A DNA stretch of 58,069 bases from Treponema zioleckii (GCF_014737315.1 NZ_JPUF01000017.1:1-58069), one strand, 5' to 3'; positions 47,592 through 57,457 are shown, counted from the stretch's first letter. Notes: generated by a model from the letters alone, not told the origin. Numbers and translations: made by a program.

Positions 47592-48983
47592 ATGAGAAAG
47601 TTGTTTACGTCTTTGTTGTTGTTAATTTTGGCCGGAAATATTTTTGCACAGACCGGGGCTGACTCTGATTCAGATGAGGAAAAATTTTCTGCAAAGGACA
47701 TTGTTATTGCGACTGGCGATGTTTTTCTTATAAACATGGTGTTCAACAGCAGCGCAAGGATTTTTCTTAAAGAAGATTATTCTCAGATAGATATCGATAC
47801 AATGAAAACTAATTTGCACAGAAACTGGTGCTGGGATAAAGACGGATTTTTTATGAATCAGTTCGGGCATCCTTATCAGGGCTCTTTGTATTTTAATGCC
47901 GCTCGCTCAAACGGACTTAATTTTTGGCAGTCTTTTTTGGTTACGGCTGGCGGCTCTCTTATGTGGGAAGAATTCGGAGAGACTACAACACCTGCTGTGA
48001 ATGATTTTATTACGACTCCGCTCTGTGGTTCGCTCGTTGGTGAAACTTTGCATCGTCTCTATATTGACGCGAACGAGATTTTTCCGCCACTTGCATGGCT
48101 TATCAGCCCGCTGGATGCGATTAATTCAATGTGCAAAGGAAAAGAAATTCGGGCTTCTGGACGTACCGAGGAGTTGGACATTATTTTTCATGGAGATTTT
48201 GACAATTCAAACGTGGATTATTGCGGAAGCGATGATTCTGACAAGATAAATAAGAATGCTGGCGGCATAGCTTTTCATATTCAGTATGGCAAGCTGGAAG
48301 GTCACACGACAAAAGAAAACTATGATTCATTCACCGCGGATTTGGAATTAAAAATTTCCTCCCATTATTATGATATTGTTTATTGTATTGATGGATTTTT
48401 GTATTCACGTGCGCTTTATTTTGAAGAATCAGAAGGAACGATTGGCTTAAACTTGATGTATGAAGGCGAAAAATCGAATATCATTGCTTTTTCGAATGCC
48501 GCGCTTGGCTTGAAATATTTTGGATATGAGAAGATTTATGATTTTGCAAAATTTAGATATTTTGCCCAGATTGATGGAATTTTTCTCGGCACGAGAAGCT
48601 TGTATCGGCTTTTTCAAAATATTCGTATCAATACCAATAAAGAAGATAAATTGAATCCTGTACGGTCGTATAACTTTGGTGGCGGTGCGCTTTTTAAGGC
48701 TGGATTTTCTCTGGAGACTGAAAATTTTGGACGTCTTTACGGCGAAGGCGAAGTGAATTTTTTGGTTCCGTACATTTACGCAAAACTTGAAGAATCAGAA
48801 GCCAACAAACATTTTATAGCTCAGGTAAAATTGGGATATGAATATGAACTTACGGAGCATTTTACGCTGGGAATTCGTGATTCTTTTGTTTATAAAAAAG
48901 ATTGGTTTGAAAATGAACCTAATACAGTACATCTTTTGAATTCTGCGCAAATTTATGGAAAGCTTGTCTTCAAGAGAAAATAA
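47592..48983 (+). CDS. DUF3943 outer-membrane-like protein
   Basis: A 463-residue exported protein (signal MRKLFTSLLLLILAGNIFA). Residues 75-150 match DUF3943 (NLHRNWCWDKDGFFMNQFGHPYQGSLYFNAARSNG in part), followed by a beta-rich domain with amphipathic strands ending VFKRK. Likely an outer membrane beta-barrel of unknown function. Complete. Confidence 0.85.
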   Translation: MRKLFTSLLLLILAGNIFAQTGADSDSDEEKFSAKDIVIATGDVFLINMVFNSSARIFLKEDYSQIDIDTMKTNLHRNWCWDKDGFFMNQFGHPYQGSLYFNAARSNGLNFWQSFLVTAGGSLMWEEFGETTTPAVNDFITTPLCGSLVGETLHRLYIDANEIFPPLAWLISPLDAINSMCKGKEIRASGRTEELDIIFHGDFDNSNVDYCGSDDSDKINKNAGGIAFHIQYGKLEGHTTKENYDSFTADLELKISSHYYDIVYCIDGFLYSRALYFEESEGTIGLNLMYEGEKSNIIAFSNAALGLKYFGYEKIYDFAKFRYFAQIDGIFLGTRSLYRLFQNIRINTNKEDKLNPVRSYNFGGGALFKAGFSLETENFGRLYGEGEVNFLVPYIYAKLEESEANKHFIAQVKLGYEYELTEHFTLGIRDSFVYKKDWFENEPNTVHLLNSAQIYGKLVFKRK

Positions 48984-48985
48984 AA

Positions 48986-49405
48986 TTATCGAACAACTTT
49001 GCCCCAAACAAGAACGCAGGCTATCAAAAAATAACCAATCAAGTCAAAAATGTCGAAGGTGCCGAGTCTGGGACAGAGTAGTTGGGAGAATTCACTTAGG
49101 AGTGCCATCAATAGAATACCGAGAAATCTTATTTTTCGGTATTCTGGCAAAAATTCTGTAATGATTAAGGCGAACGAAAGAAACCAAAGAAAATCTACTA
49201 AATGATTATTGATAAACTTGAAGCATGGAACTTTTTTTAGGAATGACAGGGCGAGTATTTGGATTTCCTTGTATTTTTCGAAAATGGGAGAACTTTGAAA
49301 ATCCTTGAAAATATAAAGATTGGTAAAATCATGTAGGACTGCAAAAAGAATAATTGCAAAAATTAGTATCAGCAATCCTACAAAAACTTTTTTCTTGTTC
49401 AGCAA
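48986..49405 (-). CDS. VanZ-like membrane protein
   Basis: A 139-residue membrane protein with four helices. Family motif LLSEFSQLLCPRLGTFDIFDLIGYFLI is clear (EFxQ and FDxxDLxxY). Convergent with the DUF3943 gene, two bases between the stops. VanZ-like proteins include teicoplanin-resistance proteins, but the role of most is unknown. Confidence 0.85.
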   Translation of the reverse strand: MLNKKKVFVGLLILIFAIILFAVLHDFTNLYIFKDFQSSPIFEKYKEIQILALSFLKKVPCFKFINNHLVDFLWFLSFALIITEFLPEYRKIRFLGILLMALLSEFSQLLCPRLGTFDIFDLIGYFLIACVLVWGKVVR

Positions 49406-49420
49406 GATAAAATCCTTGGA

Positions 49421-50188
49421 TTATTTTGACAATGCATCTCTTACTGCAAGGATTTCTTCAAGTTTTACGACAACCGGCGGCATTGGAGCGACTCCGCCTG
49501 TTGGCAAAGCAACTTTCGGGTCATTTGCGGAATACAAGATTTCGTCTTTTCCGTAAGCTGTCGAGTGCTGAATAAAGAATACTCGTGTTTTTTCTTCCCA
49601 CTCAACAGTTTGGTATTCACCTGTTTCTGTAACGTACCCACCGGTTCTTGAAGCACCAGTCTTAACCCAAACAGTGTCACTCTTCTTTACGACCTTGAAT
49701 ATTTCGAATTTGTCGAGAACACCGTCACCTTTGCGCTCCTTTTTGAACTTCGTTTCGAGCTGGTTGATGAATGCAACGGCGGCTTTGGCATCTTCCTCGT
49801 TTATCAAATGCTTGCCTTTAAGTTCGCTTGCCGTAACGAGGTCTGAGGCAACTTTTACCTTTTTGCTCATTCCGTCCTTTTTTATGGTTTGGTAAACCTC
49901 AGTGTCGTTCGGGTCAGAAATTGCGTAGAAAATTTTTCCGTTTTCGCCGGAAGTTCCGTTCTTTTGAACGAGCTTTAAAATTCTTGAAGGGCATTTTTCC
50001 GAACTGACGACCGTAATGTCATAATCCTGCCACTTGTTTTCTGTTAGATTTGTTTTTACAGAAACTTCTGTACCGCTTTCTCGTTCAACGCCATTGTTTG
50101 TTGCGCACGAAAGGGAGAGCACGAAATATCCGGCGAATACCGTTATCGCACCCAAACATGCGAAAATATTCTTTGTAGTCTTCTTCAT
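49421..50188 (-). CDS. Lipoprotein of unknown function
   Basis: A 255-residue lipoprotein: MKKTTKNIFACLGAITVFAG then LSLSCATN (lipobox). The mature part has no motif I recognise; it is Lys-rich with a possible beta-rich C-terminal region (TVWVKTGASRTGGYVTETGEY). AAGGAG precedes the start. A spirochaete-type surface protein by inference. Confidence 0.8.
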   Translation of the reverse strand: MKKTTKNIFACLGAITVFAGYFVLSLSCATNNGVERESGTEVSVKTNLTENKWQDYDITVVSSEKCPSRILKLVQKNGTSGENGKIFYAISDPNDTEVYQTIKKDGMSKKVKVASDLVTASELKGKHLINEEDAKAAVAFINQLETKFKKERKGDGVLDKFEIFKVVKKSDTVWVKTGASRTGGYVTETGEYQTVEWEEKTRVFFIQHSTAYGKDEILYSANDPKVALPTGGVAPMPPVVVKLEEILAVRDALSK

Positions 50189-50346
50189 TGCAATCTCCTT
50201 AAAATTAAATGAATCTTAAATCATTGTACACGGGGGAGGGGAATTTATCAACCAAAAATTTAAGGAAAATTTAATTTTTAATTTTTAATTTTGAGAATGG
50301 TGAAAGGTGCTTTATAATTGAAAAACGGATTATAAAGGAGGTACTT

Positions 50347-50730
50347 ATGGCTGTTGAATTCTATCAGTGCAAAAAGTGCAAAAAAATCGTGGAGATGATT
50401 CAGGGCTCTTCGTGTCCTACGGTGTGCTGTGGGGACGAAATGGTGCTTTTAAAAGCAAATACGAGCGATGGTGCTACAGAAAAGCATGTTCCTGTGGTAA
50501 ATCTTGCAGGTCATTTTGTTGACGTTACGATTGGTTCTGCTTTGCACCCAATGGAGAGCGACCATTGGATTCAGTTCATCGAAATCGAGACGAATCATGG
50601 AGTGCAGAGAAAAACTCTTTCCCCTGGTGACAAGCCTTCCGCGGTGTTTGCGCTTGCAGACGGAGACAAAGTTCTTGCTGTATACGAGTTCTGCAATAAA
50701 CACGGACTCTGGAAGTGGGAAGCTCAGTAG
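50347..50730 (+). CDS. dfx: Desulfoferrodoxin (superoxide reductase)
   Basis: A 127-residue class II superoxide reductase. The N-terminal desulforedoxin domain has C8-x2-C11 (YQCKKCKK) and CC at 27-28 (TVCCGD) for FeS4. The catalytic iron ligands are His in EKHVPV, H-x5-H in ALHPMESDHW and Cys-x2-His in YEFCNKHGLWK. It reduces superoxide to peroxide without making oxygen, typical of anaerobes; the rubrerythrin-like protein at 36.6 kb could then remove peroxide. AAGGAGG precedes the ATG. Confidence 0.96.
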   Translation: MAVEFYQCKKCKKIVEMIQGSSCPTVCCGDEMVLLKANTSDGATEKHVPVVNLAGHFVDVTIGSALHPMESDHWIQFIEIETNHGVQRKTLSPGDKPSAVFALADGDKVLAVYEFCNKHGLWKWEAQ

Positions 50731-50748
50731 TTTTTCGCTGGTTTAAAG

Positions 50749-50771
50749 ATTGCCGTGTCAAGCACGGCAAT
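50749..50771 (+). terminator. Hairpin after the desulfoferrodoxin gene
   Basis: ATTGCCGTG and CACGGCAAT form a nine-base stem with a five-base loop. The following sequence has no strong T run, so efficiency is uncertain. Confidence 0.6.
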
Positions 50772-50987
50772 TATAGTCTTTATAAAAAAAACAAAATACA
50801 ATTCTAGTAATTTACCTACCGTTGAATGTGGTCGAAATGACCAATAGATTTTATTCAAAACTTTGGAATAGGGCGCATTCTCCGAAGCAACTGACTTGCG
50901 TTGCTTTCAATAACATATCTTTTATTTGTTTTTTTATTAACCTAATTTTATTCTATTTCCATACCTTTCTTCTAGGAGATTCGATTT

Positions 50988-52163
50988 ATGGAAAATTTCA
51001 CTTTTTATTCACCGACATTTTTTGCTTTTGGGAAGAATACAGAGTGTCAGGCGGGGGAGTATGTAAAACGCTTTGGCGGAACTAAAGTTCTGATTCATTT
51101 TGGCGGAAACAGTGCAAGGAAATCCGGGCTATTGGACAGGGTTGAAGCTTCCTTAAAAAAAGAGGAAATTCCGTATGTTTCGCTTGGCGGTGTAAAACCT
51201 AATCCTCGGAGCGGGCTTGTTTACGAAGGAATTGAACTTTGCAAAAAAGAGAAGGTTGATTTTATTCTTGCCGTAGGTGGCGGAAGCACGATTGATTCCG
51301 CAAAGGCGATTGCTGCGGGAACTGTGTACGACGGTGATTTTTGGGATTTTTACAGCGGAAAGCAAATTGAGAAGGCTCTGCCGGTTGGAACTGTCTTGAC
51401 GATTGCAGCTGCAGGAAGTGAGGGCAGCGGTGATTCTGTTATTACAAAAGAGGAAGGAATGTTAAAACGCGGGACTGGCGGGGATGCACTTCGCCCGAAG
51501 TTCAGCATTCTGAATCCTGCGCTCACTCAGACATTGCCACCTTTCCAAAGTGCGGCAGGAATTACGGATATAATCGCTCATCTTTACGAGCGTTATCTTA
51601 CCAACACAAAAGAAGTTGAAGTTACCGACAGATTGATTGAGGCACTTTTGCTCACGATGAAACACGAAGGCCCTCGCGTTATTGAAAATCCTAACAACTA
51701 CGACGCGCGTGCGAACATAATGTGGGCTGGAATGATGGCTCACAACAATTCTTGCGGAGTCGGACGCAGCCAGGACTGGAACAGCCACGAAATTGAGCAT
51801 GAACTTTCGGCATTGTACGACTGTGCTCATGGCGCGGGGCTTGCCGTTACTATGCCGGCTGTCTTCAAATACGTAATGAATCATAACGTAATGCGCTTTG
51901 CACAGGTTGCTGTTCGTGTGTGGGGATGCCAGATGGACTTTGAGCACCCGGAAGTGACTGCCCTCGAGGGAATCAATGCTTTGCAGAATTATCTTGTTTC
52001 AATTGGAATGCCGAAGAATTTTGCCGAACTTGGCGCAAAGGAAGAAGATATTCCTCACCTTGTCAAAGTGCTTTGTCACGGAAATGGTCGCCCGGGCTAT
52101 CTTTCTGGATTTGTGACGCTCAATGAAGAAGACTGCACAAAAATCTACAAGATGATGATATAA
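50988..52163 (+). CDS. Iron-containing alcohol dehydrogenase
   Basis: A 391-residue Fe-ADH (YqhD/BDH-like). GGGSTIDSAKAIAAG binds NADPH, and the metal site is built from D and H in GITDIIAHLYE, H in NSHEIEHEL and AHGAGLAVTMPA. It should reduce aldehydes (butanal or methylglyoxal-type) with NAD(P)H. AGGAGA precedes the start. It follows a 200-base AT-rich leader. Confidence 0.95.
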   Translation: MENFTFYSPTFFAFGKNTECQAGEYVKRFGGTKVLIHFGGNSARKSGLLDRVEASLKKEEIPYVSLGGVKPNPRSGLVYEGIELCKKEKVDFILAVGGGSTIDSAKAIAAGTVYDGDFWDFYSGKQIEKALPVGTVLTIAAAGSEGSGDSVITKEEGMLKRGTGGDALRPKFSILNPALTQTLPPFQSAAGITDIIAHLYERYLTNTKEVEVTDRLIEALLLTMKHEGPRVIENPNNYDARANIMWAGMMAHNNSCGVGRSQDWNSHEIEHELSALYDCAHGAGLAVTMPAVFKYVMNHNVMRFAQVAVRVWGCQMDFEHPEVTALEGINALQNYLVSIGMPKNFAELGAKEEDIPHLVKVLCHGNGRPGYLSGFVTLNEEDCTKIYKMMI

Positions 52164-52192
52164 CTTTTTGGGGGGAGACTGGCTAAAAACTT

Positions 52193-52213
52193 GTCATACC
52201 GAATTTAGTTCGG
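52193..52213. repeat. Short CCGAA/TTCGG palindrome
   Basis: GTCATACCGAA-TTTAG-TTCGG-like unit, related to copies at 11733-11759 and 38146-38169. Could be a fragment of a dispersed repeat or a weak terminator after the alcohol dehydrogenase. Confidence 0.5.
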
Positions 52214-52285
52214 CCTCCCTGACTGATTTATATTGTCGGCCCGGAATTTGCATTGTATCATTTTATGGAAGGAGCCTGTAGAAAT

Positions 52286-54106
52286 ATGAGACAAATAACT
52301 TGTGCAATTGTTGATAGCTATGATGCGGTAAAATTCTTGGATGAAGCTAAAGAATGCGTTGACTATAAAAACGCAAAAACGGTTCTTGTCAATATTTTTA
52401 CAAAACGCGTACAAAAAGATTATATTTCATACATTTCATCTCTTATAAAAAGCAAACTTCCAAAGGCGAAAATTTCCGGCCTTACCTGTCTTGAAGGCTT
52501 TGCCCTTGGCGAAAACTTTAAGGGCAGCACGATTATCACATTCTTGTGCTTTAAAAGTTCAGATATCGAAGTTCTAGAGTATGATTTTTCAAAAATTTCC
52601 ATTGAAGAAGCAAAGTCCTCTTTTTTGAGTTCAATAAAAAAATATCCGGAGCTTAAAGGCATTCAAGTCTACATGACTCCGCTTGCGAATGCTGTTACAA
52701 ACGATTTTATGCCCCTGGACGATTTTGACAAAAAAGATATTCCGATTTTTGGAGCGGGGGCAGCCTTTGGAAGCCGTGAGGATGATAAAAAAATCTATGT
52801 TTTTGGCAACGGAATTTATGAAGACGGCATTGTAATAACTTTGTTCAGCGGAGAGAAACTTGGAATTTATGCTGAATCGACGCTGGGGTGGACTCCAATC
52901 GGCAAAGAAATGGTTGTCACAGACGTGGAAAATAATAACGTTCTAAAAACGATTGATAACATAAGTGCCAGTGAAATCTACAAAAAATATTTGGGCGTTA
53001 ATTCAGCAAAATTTTTCTTGGAAAACACTTGCGAGTTTCCTTTTATGCTCAGGCGGGGCGACAAATGGGTTGCAAGGGTGCCAATCCAAAAAGATGAGGA
53101 CGGAAACATTCATTTTACTGCGGACATTCAAAAAGGTGAAAAACTTTTGTTCTCTTATGGCTCAAAAAATATAATTTTAAAGCAGGCATTCAATCTTGCA
53201 GATTATATGAGCCGAAAAAATCTTGAAGGACTTTTGCTGCACGTTTGCCGAACAAGACGACTCTATTTAAAAGACACAGAGCATCTGGAACTTCAGGCTT
53301 TTTCGAATTTTTACAGGGAAACTGCCGGCTGTTATGCATTTTCTGAGTTGCTTTACAAAAATAAAAGCGGTGGTTTGCAGAACAGTGCGTTGGTCGCGGT
53401 GGGATTTAGGGAATTTGAAAATGCAGAAGAGAAAATTTACTCTGATGATTGTTACGTGGAAAACGTTTTTTACGGCACGAGCAATTACAATGATTTTAAT
53501 AAATGGGTAGCCGAACTTACGCAGAATAAAAAAGACAATCAGCTTTTACCGTTTGAAGAGCGACTTGTAAATTTTCTTCATGCAACAACAAGAGACCTTT
53601 ATCTTGCGAATATCAAGCTTGAGGAAGCGGCGACAATTGACGGTCTTACGAAGATTTTTAACCGCAAAAAAATTTCTGAGCGTATAAGTTATGAATTAAA
53701 AAAGCGTGATTCAAAAAATATCCATTTAATTATGTTTGATATTGATAATTTTAAGCATATTAACGACACTTACGGGCACGACATGGGAGACGAAGTTCTT
53801 GTAAAAATTGCTCAGACTGCTAAGCAATGCATACGAAAACAAGATTCGATTGGGCGCTGGGGCGGCGAGGAATTTATGATTTTGCTCCCAGAGTCAGCGG
53901 AAGAAGTTGCAGTTGCGGTTGCGGAGCGGATTAGAACAGAGATTTACAGCCTAAAATGGGAAAAAATGAATCAAATTTCAATTTCTCTGGGCGTTGCTGG
54001 CATTGAAGAAAATGATGATATTCAAAGTTTTTATAAACGTGTCGATAACCGCCTTTATTTTGCCAAAACTCACGGAAAAAATCGCGTGATTTTTAAAGAT
54101 GAATAG
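52286..54106 (+). CDS. FIST-domain diguanylate cyclase (GGDEF)
   Basis: A 606-residue signalling protein. The N-terminal 350 residues are FIST_N and FIST_C domains (KTVLVNIFTKRVQKDYIS… to FGAGAAFGSREDDKKIYVFG). A linker region is followed by a GGDEF domain at about 440-606 with FDIDNFKHINDTYGHDMGDE and the active motif GGEEF. It is soluble, so it probably senses a small ligand through FIST and makes c-di-GMP. Start 52286 is chosen for AAGGAG. No inhibitory RxxD site was looked for in detail. Confidence 0.9.
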   Translation: MRQITCAIVDSYDAVKFLDEAKECVDYKNAKTVLVNIFTKRVQKDYISYISSLIKSKLPKAKISGLTCLEGFALGENFKGSTIITFLCFKSSDIEVLEYDFSKISIEEAKSSFLSSIKKYPELKGIQVYMTPLANAVTNDFMPLDDFDKKDIPIFGAGAAFGSREDDKKIYVFGNGIYEDGIVITLFSGEKLGIYAESTLGWTPIGKEMVVTDVENNNVLKTIDNISASEIYKKYLGVNSAKFFLENTCEFPFMLRRGDKWVARVPIQKDEDGNIHFTADIQKGEKLLFSYGSKNIILKQAFNLADYMSRKNLEGLLLHVCRTRRLYLKDTEHLELQAFSNFYRETAGCYAFSELLYKNKSGGLQNSALVAVGFREFENAEEKIYSDDCYVENVFYGTSNYNDFNKWVAELTQNKKDNQLLPFEERLVNFLHATTRDLYLANIKLEEAATIDGLTKIFNRKKISERISYELKKRDSKNIHLIMFDIDNFKHINDTYGHDMGDEVLVKIAQTAKQCIRKQDSIGRWGGEEFMILLPESAEEVAVAVAERIRTEIYSLKWEKMNQISISLGVAGIEENDDIQSFYKRVDNRLYFAKTHGKNRVIFKDE

Positions 54107-54212
54107 CATCGAATCTTAATTAATAGGACGAATGACGGGATTTGTAAAAACTCGAAATGGAATCTGTTATAATTAATTCTCTTTCATGCTGCATTTATGC
54201 TATAATCCTCCC

Positions 54213-55238
54213 ATGATTTCTTTTGAAAGTGATTATATCGAAGGAGCGCATCCGCAGATTCTAAAGCGGCTTGCAGAGACAAACATGGAGGCCCTTTCGG
54301 GCTATGGGGCAGATGAATATACTTCTTCTGCTAAGAACAAAATTGCAGCGGCTTGTGCTTGCCCTGAGGCGCAGATTGCCTTTATTACAGGCGGAACTCA
54401 GACAAACCAACTTGTAATTGACACTATGCTTCATCCATACGAAGGCGTGGTTTCTGTGCAAACCGGGCATGTAAGCGTTCACGAAGCCGGTGCCATTGAG
54501 TATACTGGGCACAAAGTGCTTCCTTTGCCGGCTCATAACGGAAAAATGGACGCAGATGAACTTGAACAGTTTATCAAAGATTTCTATGCGGACGGTAATC
54601 ACGAGCACATGGTTTTTCCAGGAATCGTTTACATTTCCCATCCTACAGAATACGGCACGCTCTACACAAAGGCTGAACTTACCAAGTTGAGCGAAGTTTG
54701 CAGAAAATATGGCATTCCGCTTTTTATGGACGGTGCGCGCCTCGGTTATGCTCTCGAAAGCCTTCACACCGACGTTACTCTAAAAGACATTGCTTCCCTT
54801 TGCGATGTCTTCTATATCGGAGGAACGAAAGTTGGTGCACTTTGCGGCGAAGCTGTAGTCTTTACCAAAAAGAACATGCCGAATCACTTTGAAAACCTTA
54901 CAAAAAAACACGGTGCGCTTGTTGCAAAAGGACGCCTGTTGGGAATCCAATTTGACACGCTCTTTACCGATGATTTGTATTTTAAAATCAGCCGGAATGC
55001 GATTGAGCGCGCAGAAGAATTAAAAGCTATATTTATAGAAAGAAATTATCAATTTTTTATCGATTCGCCTACAAACCAGCAGTTTGTGATTCTTGAAAAC
55101 ACAAAAATGCAGGAATTGCAGAAAAATGTAAAGTTCAGTTTCTGGGAAAAATACGACGACTCGCACACTGTTGTTCGCTTTGCCACAAGTTGGGCGACTA
55201 CAAAAGAAAAAATTGAAGAACTAAAAAAATTCTTGTAG
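54213..55238 (+). CDS. Threonine aldolase-like PLP enzyme
   Basis: A 341-residue beta-eliminating lyase family protein (low-specificity L-threonine aldolase type). The PLP Lys is in YIGGTKVGALCGEAVVF; HEAGAIEYTGHKVLPL and LFMDGARLGYAL are family motifs. The start at 54213 has no ribosome site and is preceded by a TATAAT 11 bases earlier, so the transcript may be leaderless; a Met at 54186 is an alternative. It splits L-threonine or allo-threonine to glycine and acetaldehyde. Confidence 0.92.
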   Translation: MISFESDYIEGAHPQILKRLAETNMEALSGYGADEYTSSAKNKIAAACACPEAQIAFITGGTQTNQLVIDTMLHPYEGVVSVQTGHVSVHEAGAIEYTGHKVLPLPAHNGKMDADELEQFIKDFYADGNHEHMVFPGIVYISHPTEYGTLYTKAELTKLSEVCRKYGIPLFMDGARLGYALESLHTDVTLKDIASLCDVFYIGGTKVGALCGEAVVFTKKNMPNHFENLTKKHGALVAKGRLLGIQFDTLFTDDLYFKISRNAIERAEELKAIFIERNYQFFIDSPTNQQFVILENTKMQELQKNVKFSFWEKYDDSHTVVRFATSWATTKEKIEELKKFL

Positions 55239-55252
55239 AAATATAATGGAGA

Positions 55253-55289
55253 TGCCCAAAAAATATTTTCATTCTGAATTTATTGGGCA
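55253..55289 (+). terminator. Hairpin after the aldolase gene
   Basis: TGCCCAA pairs with TTGGGCA (seven bases), loop 23; T-rich sequence follows. A possible weak terminator. Confidence 0.45.
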
Positions 55290-55467
55290 GCTCTATTTTT
55301 CGAAGTACCCATAACTCTAAAATAAAAAAACTTTATGATTTTTGAATATACGTTATAATAAATATTTAGGAAGACTGTTAGAATCCTTGGCATTCGTGTG
55401 TTTGTGTAATAATCTTGCACAAGCAAGTTTGGCAGTGACATGTGCATTCTATATTTGGAGATTCAAT

Positions 55468-56153
55468 ATGAAAAGAATTATATCATTTTTGATATCATTT
55501 ACATTGATTTTGGCAGGAATTTCAGCTGAAAAATGGAAAAATAAGATTGGTCTCGGTTTTACTCTTCCTCTTTCATCTTTAGAATTTGACGAAGAAAATA
55601 CAGATTCTGTTTTTACAAAAGGATTTGGTGCAAACGGCTTTTTTTTGGGCGTTAAAGATAACGGTTTTTCGTTAAAAGCTGGCTTTTCGCTCGGTGTTTC
55701 GTCTTCGGACGATATAAATATTAACGGAAAATTGATAGACACTGGATTTTTTTATGACGTAGCATTCGGTGCAGGCTACACTTTTGTAAAAACAGAAAAT
55801 CTTACCGTTTCATTGCTCGGAATGTTGGGTTTTGACGTGACGATTTTTAACAGTACTGATAACGATGTAATTGAAGACTCAAAAAAATTACAAAAAAAAT
55901 CGAAACTCAGTATTCGATGGGGACGCTTGATGTCGGTCTGGATTTATTCCTTTCTTATAAAGTGCTCACTCATTTTGGTTTTTATACAAATCTTGGTTTG
56001 CGATACATTCCGAAAGGAAGCAGTGCGTTTGAGAAAAAATGGACTTTTGACGAAAACGGATACGAGAAAACCTATTCTTGCAAAATTGAGGCTTCTGACT
56101 TAAAAGGAAAATTCCGCTTTTTGCCAGCGATAGGAATCATGTGGAATTTTTAG
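55468..56153 (+). pseudogene. Frameshifted outer membrane beta-barrel gene
   Basis: Starting MKRIISFLISFTLILAGISA (signal), it encodes IGLGFTLPLSSLEF… GYTFVKTENLTVSLLGMLGFDV and then leaves frame at A8 (55892-55899). Adding one A gives IETQYSMGTLDVGLDLFLSYKVLTHFGFY and the end FRFLPAIGIMWNF at 56153. The whole is a typical small spirochaete outer-membrane-type barrel of about 228 residues with alternating hydrophobic strands. The start 55468 is supported by GGAG. Phase-variable, decayed or sequencing error. Confidence 0.7.
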
Positions 56154-56178
56154 TCGTAAAATTCTTGGAGGATGAAAA

Positions 56179-56958
56179 TTGAGCATAACTTTTTGGGGGT
56201 TGTCAATTCCTTTTTTAGGAACAGCTTTAGGTTCCGCATGTGTTTTTTTTATGCACAGGCGGATGAATGATTCACTTCAACGACTTTTGCTCGGCTTTGC
56301 AGCTGGCGTTATGATTGCCGCTTCCGTATGGTCACTGCTTATTCCGTCAATGAATATGTCCGAAAAAATGGGCCGGCTTGCTTTTTTGCCAGCTTTGGTC
56401 GGTTTTGCAGGCGGCGTAATTTTTCTTTTTCTTTTGGACAAAATAACACCACACCTTCATGCAATGGCTAATGAGCCGGAAGGACCACATTCTTCGATTA
56501 GCCGCACGATGATGCTTTTTTTTGCGGTCACTTTGCATAACATTCCAGAAGGAATGGCAGTCGGAGTTGTTTTTGCAAGTTTTTTGAGTGGCGGAACGGA
56601 GATTTCGTCAGCAGGGGCGCTTGCGCTCTCAATTGGAATTGCAATTCAGAATTTCCCGGAAGGGGCGATAATTTCTATGCCATTGCGTTCAGAAGGCAAT
56701 AGCCGCACTAAATCATTTTTCTACGGAGTTTTTTCTGGGGCAGTTGAACCTGTGGCTGCGTTGCTCACGATTTTGCTCACATCCTTTGTACTTCCTTTCC
56801 TCCCATATTTATTGGCTTTTGCCGCTGGTGCAATGGTTTATGTGGTTGTGGAAGAATTGATTCCAGAAGCCACTCGCAACGAAAAAACAGATATTTGTAC
56901 AATTGGTTTTGCGCTTGGTTTTGCGCTGATGATGGTTTTGGACGTTGCTTTGGGATAA
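56179..56958 (+). CDS. zupT: ZIP family metal transporter
   Basis: A 259-residue membrane protein with eight predicted segments. Family metal sites: VTLHNIPEGMAVGV and IQNFPEGAIIS (HNxPEG pattern), EPVAALLT, and VEELIPEATRNE. Probable importer of Zn, Fe or Mn (ZupT-like). The start is a TTG at 56179 preceded by GGAGG; no ATG fits. Gene symbol by similarity only. Confidence 0.88.
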   Translation: MSITFWGLSIPFLGTALGSACVFFMHRRMNDSLQRLLLGFAAGVMIAASVWSLLIPSMNMSEKMGRLAFLPALVGFAGGVIFLFLLDKITPHLHAMANEPEGPHSSISRTMMLFFAVTLHNIPEGMAVGVVFASFLSGGTEISSAGALALSIGIAIQNFPEGAIISMPLRSEGNSRTKSFFYGVFSGAVEPVAALLTILLTSFVLPFLPYLLAFAAGAMVYVVVEELIPEATRNEKTDICTIGFALGFALMMVLDVALG

Positions 56959-57007
56959 TTTCGAAGTTCCCCTAATTTTATGTTGAACTAGAAATATCGG
57001 AGATTGT

Positions 57008-57457
57008 ATGACTTTATTTGTACGCCGTTTTAACGAACTTAGTTTAACTGAACTGTTTGAGATTTATAGACTTCGCGTAGCGGTTTTTGTCGTTGAGCAA
57101 AAGTGCCCTTACCAAGAAATCGATGATTTTGACAAAGCCGCGATTCATGTTTTTTTTCGAGATGATAAAAAAGACGAAATTGTTGCATATTTGCGGGTTT
57201 TGCCAAGCGGTACAAAATTTTACGATGTTTCCATTGGCAGAGTGATTTCTATGAAACGTCGTGGCGGACTTGGCACAAAATTGCTAAAAGAAGGCATCAA
57301 AATTGCAAAAGACTTTTTTAACGCAAAAAGAATTCAAATCGAAGCCCAAACCTATGCAATAAAATTTTATGAAAGGGTCGGTTTTAAAACTTGCTCCGAA
57401 GAATACTTAGAAGACGGAATCCCTCATGTAAAAATGCTTCTAGAATTGAATGATTAG
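57008..57457 (+). CDS. GNAT acetyltransferase, ElaA-like
   Basis: A 149-residue GNAT protein: FEIYRLRVAVFVVEQKCPYQEIDDFDKAAIH is the ElaA signature, GLGTKLLKEGIKIAKDFF the acetyl-CoA loop, AIKFYERVGFKTCSEEY the C-terminal motif. GGAGA precedes the ATG. Substrate unknown. Confidence 0.9.
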   Translation: MTLFVRRFNELSLTELFEIYRLRVAVFVVEQKCPYQEIDDFDKAAIHVFFRDDKKDEIVAYLRVLPSGTKFYDVSIGRVISMKRRGGLGTKLLKEGIKIAKDFFNAKRIQIEAQTYAIKFYERVGFKTCSEEYLEDGIPHVKMLLELND

